Shown in pieces: positions 57,750 through 64,000 of a DNA stretch of 64,000 bases (positions within the stretch are counted from its first letter, which is position 1; every line of letters begins with the position of its first letter). The position numbers and the translations under genes are program-made. Source of the stretch: Lycocorax pyrrhopterus obiensis (lineage: Eukaryota > Chordata > Aves > Passeriformes > Paradisaeidae). The notes beneath the pieces are model-generated. The model was not told the DNA's origin. It worked only from the letters and a program-made list of their open reading frames with translations, and searched no databases. The stretch covers positions 37,493,133-37,557,132 of the forward strand of contig JACSVZ010000007.1 in assembly GCA_014706295.1 (NCBI GenBank), written 5' to 3'.

Positions 57750-60700
57750 AATCTTTGTTCTGCTACTACTGAAACCTTCCTTAATCTCTTCTCTTAGTTC
57801 ATGAGAACTTTACTGTTACTAGGAATTTGACCAATATGCACAGATAAATAAGTATTTTCGTGTTTCTAAATTAATTACTGCTCCTTGTCATTTAAAAAAA
57901 GGTTTTGTTTGAGCCTGTTCATGGTAATAAAATAAGCGTATGTAGTGGTTAGGATATAAAATAGAACTCATGGCATTTATGCATATTTTTGTGTTGGCTG
58001 TTACTTTGAGGTGTCCTTATTGTGCCTGTAGTTCTTCAAGCCTGCACTTTTAAGAAAGCAGCTTTTCTCGTTCTCTACCACTGTGAGATACTCACTACTG
58101 CCCCTTTAAGTAATTACCTTTGTGAAAACAAATGCCAACTTGCTGTTGGTACTGTTACTTTATTTTGTCAGGAATGCAACTGAGGCAAATCACTAAAATT
58201 TCTCAGTGTTAAGTAATAACTTTACCATAAAAACCAACTATCCCTGTTTAACAAAATACATAAGAATAATAATCCTCATTGTGGGTTGGTTTCAAAAAAA
58301 GAGGTTTTTGGTTTTTTTTTTCTTTCTGTATTTCATGCAGTAGGTTTGACCTCTAAGGTAAAAAAGAAAAGGTCTGCGAGACCTCCATTCGCATTCACTT
58401 CTGAACCTTAGAGCTCAGCAAACAGGAAAAATAAAGACTTAATGCATCAGGCCTGCATGACGGACAGACCCTCTCTGTGCATTACATTTCTTTTAACCAG
58501 ATGTGAATTGTATTATAGCTGGAATAAAGGTTTTGTGTGCTAGAGGCTAATCTCTTGAATGAGAAAGCTATTTGTTTTATTATTCTTCAGGCTTTTATAC
58601 TGCAGAAACCTGCTGCAATTCAAAAGTGTCGGCAGACAAGCTGATGCTGACGAAAGTAAATATTGCAAAAAACCTGTTTATAGAGAGAATCATAAACTGA
58701 TGTGTCTGAGCACATTATTTCCATTTAGAAGATTTCCAGTGTTGCATCAGTGCACTTCACTACAGATAACTGAAATTAATATTATTGGGTTTTGTTTTGT
58801 TGATGCAGACATTACTGTGGCTTTGTGTCTACATTTACTATGTGTTGAAATTATTTTAATATTTTGACTTGCAATAAGTAAAAATAACATTTTTACTGTT
58901 TTTTTCCCTTTTTGTTCATGCTTTACTGAGTGTAATGTACAGAAATGTTAATTGTAACAAAGATTCAAAGCCCAGTTTTTAAAAAAGCAATTAAAGCAGC
59001 CTGTGTAGAAAAAAAAGTTCAGTGTCTCATCGGAGAATGGATCTGGATACAACTCTTCTGTGTCTCAAACAAACATTGCAGGCATTTAATGGTAGGATGA
59101 AACTAAAGAACCACTACTTGGTCTCCTGGTATTGTTTTATGAGCAATGGCTGTTGGAGACTGAATTTCAGAAGCAGTCTCAAGACCATGATTCCCACACG
59201 GACACAACCCCTCAGTTTGGTCTGCTTTTTGCTTCCAGGACTATGTTTTCTGTACTTCCATTTTTTAGTTATCAGGTCTTTCCCCACATCATGAGAGAAG
59301 TCTAAGTCCCGGTTCAAAGCTCTGTGTTGTGCTAGACTCTGAAGTGCTGAAAGCTCGGTGCTCTGAGAGCCAGCTGTGGGTCCAGCCAGATTAGCGAAGG
59401 GTATTCTCAGGCCTCTGAAGGCAAGCAGGGAAGGCGTACGCTGGGACAACTTTAACTTCTCCAGGTTTTCTGCCCTATTCTGTCCGTGTCTAAGTTGTTT
59501 ATGATTCAGGGTCTATGTTTTAGGTTAAAATTAACATTTTACAGAGAACTATCTCTCATTTCCATGTGCTTTAAAGCTGTACTGCAATACAGCCCTCTGG
59601 GAGCTGTCTCACAAACAGTTTGAAAATCCATGCAATGGAGTTAGCAAGATGTAACCTTGTCATGTGTCCCAAGGTAATATGTTCTGGATGGTTAATCAAA
59701 TCCTTCAGTTCAAGCAGGGATTGGAGTGATCGACTTCTTTTGTGTCCTTGGAGCATATTTGGAAAATTGGCACTCAAAAGACATACAAGGTTGTTAAAAG
59801 ATGCTCCTCTGAGGGAAGACAGCTTGCTTTGATGCAAACTCTTTTCTAACAAGCCAACTCAGGTCCATTTATAGCATGAGAAGTGGACTGCAGAGAAACT
59901 TCTTTTGACTGCCTGTTCAGTTGTTATCTGGTGAAAGTGGTTTGACTTTGAATATGTTTCAGTATGGTGCTGTGGTATGCATCTGTTATTTTTTCACAAG
60001 TTACTTTTATTGCCTTTGTCTAGATTTTGTGACATAAAACAAGCACAAAGTAGGAGATAAAGGCAGTGGCTGAGAGACAGCAATGCTTGTTTAGCTGCCT
60101 TCCTCACTACATCCTGGTAGAGTTGTCTCTAATTCTCAGTTATACTTGCTACACTGGAGTTACATTTATTCATGCTTTTTTCCTTTGTTCACCTTTATTT
60201 GGTTTTCTTTTCCAGGCAGTTACTCTGCTTTATTGTTCTTACGTGCACAATTCCACTGCAGTTATATTTATGAAAGATTTTAGCCAAACAAACTAGCTTG
60301 GCCTATGCTCCACAGGGACTCATTAACGTTCTTGTTATTCTTACTATTCATGTTAATGCTTTGAATTTTAATTACTTATACATGCAGATAAATAGTACAG
60401 GTTTTTTATTCTTGTAAAGCAGGTTCTCTGAATTCTGTAAAGTCACTTCTGTTTTATCTAGTATTTGTTTTATAAGGTTTTCGAAAGGAGCAAATTCTGA
60501 GGAGTTTGCTGGGTTAACATTCACACTGAAATCCCTGGTGATTTTTATTCATGCTAGATTTAACTTTTTTATAGTGTTTTGTACATAACTGTAAGCTTTT
60601 GCCATATGCATGTGTCAGGCCCATGTTTAGTGTCCTCACACTTCTACAAAGTGAATGTCACTTGTGATCCGTTTTTGAATTTTAAACACACAGAAACAAA

Positions 60701-62850
60701 CACGAAGAGCTTGAGCATTGATAGAGCAGACAGAACACCTACTGAGGCAGTACACACGACACAAATAGTAATACAACTGAGACCTAGGTGAGATCTTACT
60801 GGGCTGCAGGATCAGCAAGATGATTTCAACGGAGGTGGTGTGGATGTGCCGGAGTGGGAAGAACTCTGCTCTCCCCAAAGAGCCTTGGGAAACCACCATC
60901 AGCAGTGGCTAGTTCAGAGGCAGGGGTGTTCTTTGCAACTGTCTGAAAGGCAGCTCCTTCCATAGATAACATGCCATGTTAATTGGTATTGTGCAGCTAA
61001 TTCAGGTTCAGTAATGATGCTTACTGTCTGACTTTCTAAACCCACAGCAGTGCAGGATATTGTGAGTTGCAGTATTTTTCTGTGGGAAAAGAAGGTTTCT
61101 TGACACCCAAGACAGTGCTAAGAAACCATACGATTATTTCTTAATATCACAAGCAATTTGGTTGTTAAGTAAATGATTCCATATGTGGAATTAACCACAA
61201 AACATTTAGCTCTTGAAATCTGTTGTTTCAAGTGCCTCTATAGCTGTGGATTAGGAAGGAGCTCTAACAGACTTAAAAGGTAAAATCCCATATTAGGAAT
61301 TTAAACAAGGGTAATTTTTCATTTTCTCTTTTGGTTTTCCCCTCAGAGAGAACATTTCTACCTCTGACAAAGGTTTTGAAAAGTTTAGTGATGTTTGTGC
61401 TTTGTGCTTTAACTTTGTTAGGCAATCCTGTATATATTCTCCTCTCACGCAGTTCAGGTTTATTTCAAATTGTAGCTGGTAAGATGTTCAAAGACAAAAA
61501 TAGAGATAATAGGTTTTCCTTGGGCTGCTGTAGCAAACCACGTTTTCCTTAAAGTAATGAAATTTATTTCAACTTCCAAATTAACTTGTGCACACATTTA
61601 ATTCTCTAGAATATTTACAAGAAAAAGAACACCTTAACTCCCTAATGATATAAAAAAACAAACAAAAGAAGCCATTTTCATGTGGTCTTCCAAACCATCA
61701 GACAAACCAAGGTCTTTCAACTTTTTGTAGTGTTGAAATGAAAATGTTAACTCAATTTTTTTTTCAAGAAAAAAATGTCAGAGAAAACAATGCTTAGTTT
61801 TCACTGGAGGGTAGTATCCATTTTCCTAAGGTTTACAATGGACTGGTTGTGCTCAGATGAACAGTTAGTACATCATAATTCATGTAGCAAGGCTAACAGG
61901 AGTTCAAGCCTTCGTTGTATTAAAACCTCTAGGGACAGGAAGGCAGCTTATATACTTTAATATTCTCTGGCTTGATGCCCTGATTTAAAATATTCCTACA
62001 GCACCTTTTACACAAACTTTGGATTGGCTGTGTTCAAAGTAATGGTATGCAAGTGGTGGTAGTTAACAAAGGTTTAGAATATATGTAGTGTTTTCCATCC
62101 CAAGATCCCAGAGCAGTTCAGCACATAATTTCCTTATAACCTTTCTGAAAACACAGCTTAGATTTTAAATCTATATCAAAACAGATTATAACTGTTACTA
62201 GAGAGGGTTACTGGTATTTTTTATTCTTTGTTAATTCTCTGTTGCACATTTGGTTTATCTGCTTTGGAGATGGAATGCAAGAGCCAAGCAGAGTTACAGC
62301 CAGGGTGAATTTGGCTGGGTACCGGCAGCCATTGTGTGTGCTATTTAAATTATTTATATGCTCCTCTGGGAGACTTTCTTCACTTCTGTCAATCATAAAA
62401 GAAAACAATCAACAGACAATGAATACCTTGTGGTTATGTCTTTGGAAGGAAAGGTACACAGAAATCTTTGGGTATTTCTTTCTCTTGGTATCTCTGACTT
62501 CCTAGAAATGTTGGTCAGTAAAAAAAGAATAAATTTTTCAGCTATTGCATAAGAATTATTTTTGCAGCTATTAGATGGTGAGGTTCAATGTCCTCAGGTT
62601 TATTTATGAAAATCTCTGAATAAACACTGTGTACAAAAGAAAGGCCAAAAGACAATTAGTGATTCAGACTGACAAAGGTAAGTACTAGGGCAAACCTAAT
62701 TTCATTGCTGGAGATCTTGGCTAATTAGGTCAGTTTTTCAGTTTAACTACTGGGAGCTGTGGATCTTTTCATGTATTTATATCCCTGTCTTCAGAATGTG
62801 TAGGGAAATGAATGAAGTTTACTAAAATGATCCCTTAGTTTTTTACCTAC
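57750..62850. other. Intergenic sequence, no gene recognised
   Basis: AT-rich DNA with chance frames of 60–111 codons (e.g. 59114–59449 minus, 59571–59852 minus). I see no family match, RNA gene, CR1 fragment or promoter-like island in this 5.1-kb stretch. Confidence 0.6.
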
Positions 62851-62854
62851 AGAA

Positions 62855-63200
62855 AGAGCATCCTGTAACTCCTGGAGACCAGGTTTACACTCCGAGCTGT
62901 ATCCTTGCTCCTGACCACCCTGTGCAGCCCTGCTGGCCCGTGGCTGAGCAGCGAGCAGGCACAAGTGGGCGATGTTCTCAGCTCCTTGGTTTGTCCTTTT
63001 AGCCCAGATCAACGGTGTTGCTGCCTCGCTGACCTGCTGGGCTTCTTTCCCCTTCTTGGGCTGCAGAGCCACCTCGCAAGTGCCCAGCAGGCGTGTCCCC
63101 TGCCCCAGCACCTGCAGCCCTGCCTCTGCGTGTCCCTGGCATCAGCCACACACCCTTTGCAGGGCACTTCCCAGACAGCAGACTCCAGGTAAGCCATAAC
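62855..63200. other. GC-rich patch with overlapping chance frames
   Basis: A local GC-rich block, cytosine-rich on the plus strand, with several frames open at once on both strands (62905–63192 plus, 62791–63111 minus, 63009–63353 minus). Simultaneous open frames follow from low A/T content and do not show coding. CpG density is moderate and well below that at 1.0–1.4 kb. Confidence 0.4.
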
Positions 63201-64000
63201 CATCTCTCTCAACCCATCCCTGCCTTTCTTTGCCATGGAAAGGAGGAGAAGATGGGTGGAAAATGCTAAATCCTGATACTCAAAACTTGAGACAGCATCC
63301 TGACTGTGCTTGGTGTGAAGCAGAGCAGAGCCCGGTGCTGCAGGAGGCTGCAAGAACTGACCTCATCCTCAGGGCTGCTTTCCCCTGGACTGCTTTGGGT
63401 TTCGAATGTGTGCGTGTTTGCAGGGTTTGTTTTCTTTACAGTGGCATTATTAATAACTAAAACTCTCTTTTCATCGGACTCCTGACCCTAAGTAGTGCTG
63501 GCTGTGATTTAATGCTTTTTTCCTCACTGGCAGTCCCTGCAGTTGGCTCCTGGTGTGAGGCTGTGGCAGGACTTGGAGTCCAGCAACCTTAGTGTGGGTT
63601 CCAGCTTTCTCTTGTTTGAACTGGGAGGTATCCTAATTCCAGCTTGCTTTCCCTGTAATGTATTTCATTATTGTTTCCATATTATGAGGAAGAAATGATA
63701 TTCAGACTATTTTTTTTGCACAGACAGATGGCCAATAAGCGAGCCTAATGAAGAGAATAAGTTGGATCATGGTGCTAGTGTCAAAGAGGGGATAACTGGA
63801 AGTCTGTCTTATACAAGAAGAGAATGCAACAAACATAAATTGTAGCCAAACTATATTGCCATGTGGCTTTCTTACTTAATTTGTTCCCTTTTCACCAACA
63901 TTTTTGCAATTGTGCTTGTTAATGAAAGGTAAATCAATGTCATTCATGTGTAGGCATGTGGCCTTGTCAAAAAATAGCTTTAAAATCTCCTTTCCTAGCT
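63201..64000. other. Intergenic sequence to window end, no gene recognised
   Basis: Ordinary AT-rich sequence. A 76-codon frame at 63230–63460 has no recognisable similarity. Confidence 0.55.

Noticed and set aside
59571..59852. 93-codon minus-strand frame at 59.6–59.9 kb
   Set aside because: No domain, signal or family resemblance, and no promoter or splice context. Chance is the simpler reading.
62791..63353. Overlapping frames of 75–114 codons on both strands
   Set aside because: Several frames are open at once in a GC-rich patch, with no recognisable protein features or splice borders.
46411..64000. U6 snRNA, tRNA or AKAP6 exons in the downstream region
   Set aside because: I looked for the U6 opening sequence on both strands, tRNA-like boxes, and anything resembling AKAP6, which I recall as the next gene in human. 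None was recognised.

Overview
This is vertebrate nuclear DNA, most likely from a bird. It is AT-rich and has one large multi-exon gene split by long GT–AG introns. Several degraded CR1 LINE copies carry bird-type 3' ends. There are no operons, ribosome binding sites or CRISPR arrays. The only protein-coding gene I can support is ARHGAP5 (p190-B RhoGAP), on the + strand. Its coding sequence is complete: six coding exons join in frame to 4,518 nt and encode 1,505 residues, close to the 1,502 I recall for human.

Layout. Bases 1–1000 are AT-rich with no gene. A short CpG island at about 1000–1445 is the only promoter-like sequence upstream of the gene. A candidate noncoding exon lies at 5914–6020. 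The 5' leader directly before the start (about 9553–9729) carries at least three small upstream ORFs, the last of which ends inside the start codon pair. Coding exon 1 (9730–13452) alone encodes residues 1–1241: the N-terminal GTPase domain, the FF-domain region, two pseudoGTPase domains, the tyrosine-phosphorylation motifs and the polybasic region. Five small exons at 23125, 35238, 36302, 38050 and 42599 encode the C-terminal RhoGAP catalytic domain and a proline-rich tail ending at 42929. A 3' UTR follows, with several polyadenylation signals; the last good one is at 46376. From about 46.4 kb to the end I see intergenic sequence with one probable retroviral-type LTR (about 55.8–56.2 kb) and two GC-raised patches, but no recognisable gene.

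Repeats. Five CR1 fragments were recognised by their conserved sequence, all 5'-truncated and mutated. Those at about 7.75–8.58, 14.62–14.70 and 38.93–39.59 kb lie antisense to ARHGAP5. Those at about 29.65–30.30 and 31.56–32.31 kb lie in the sense direction. The last one looks like an older CR1 subfamily.

I found no convincing undescribed system. The most useful observations concern expression of ARHGAP5: the upstream-ORF array that overlaps the start, the tandem ATG start, a weak splice donor in the middle of the GAP domain, and the lack of a tandem acceptor at the start of coding exon 2. Splice sites and domains were read by eye. No alignment, repeat masking or transcript data were available.
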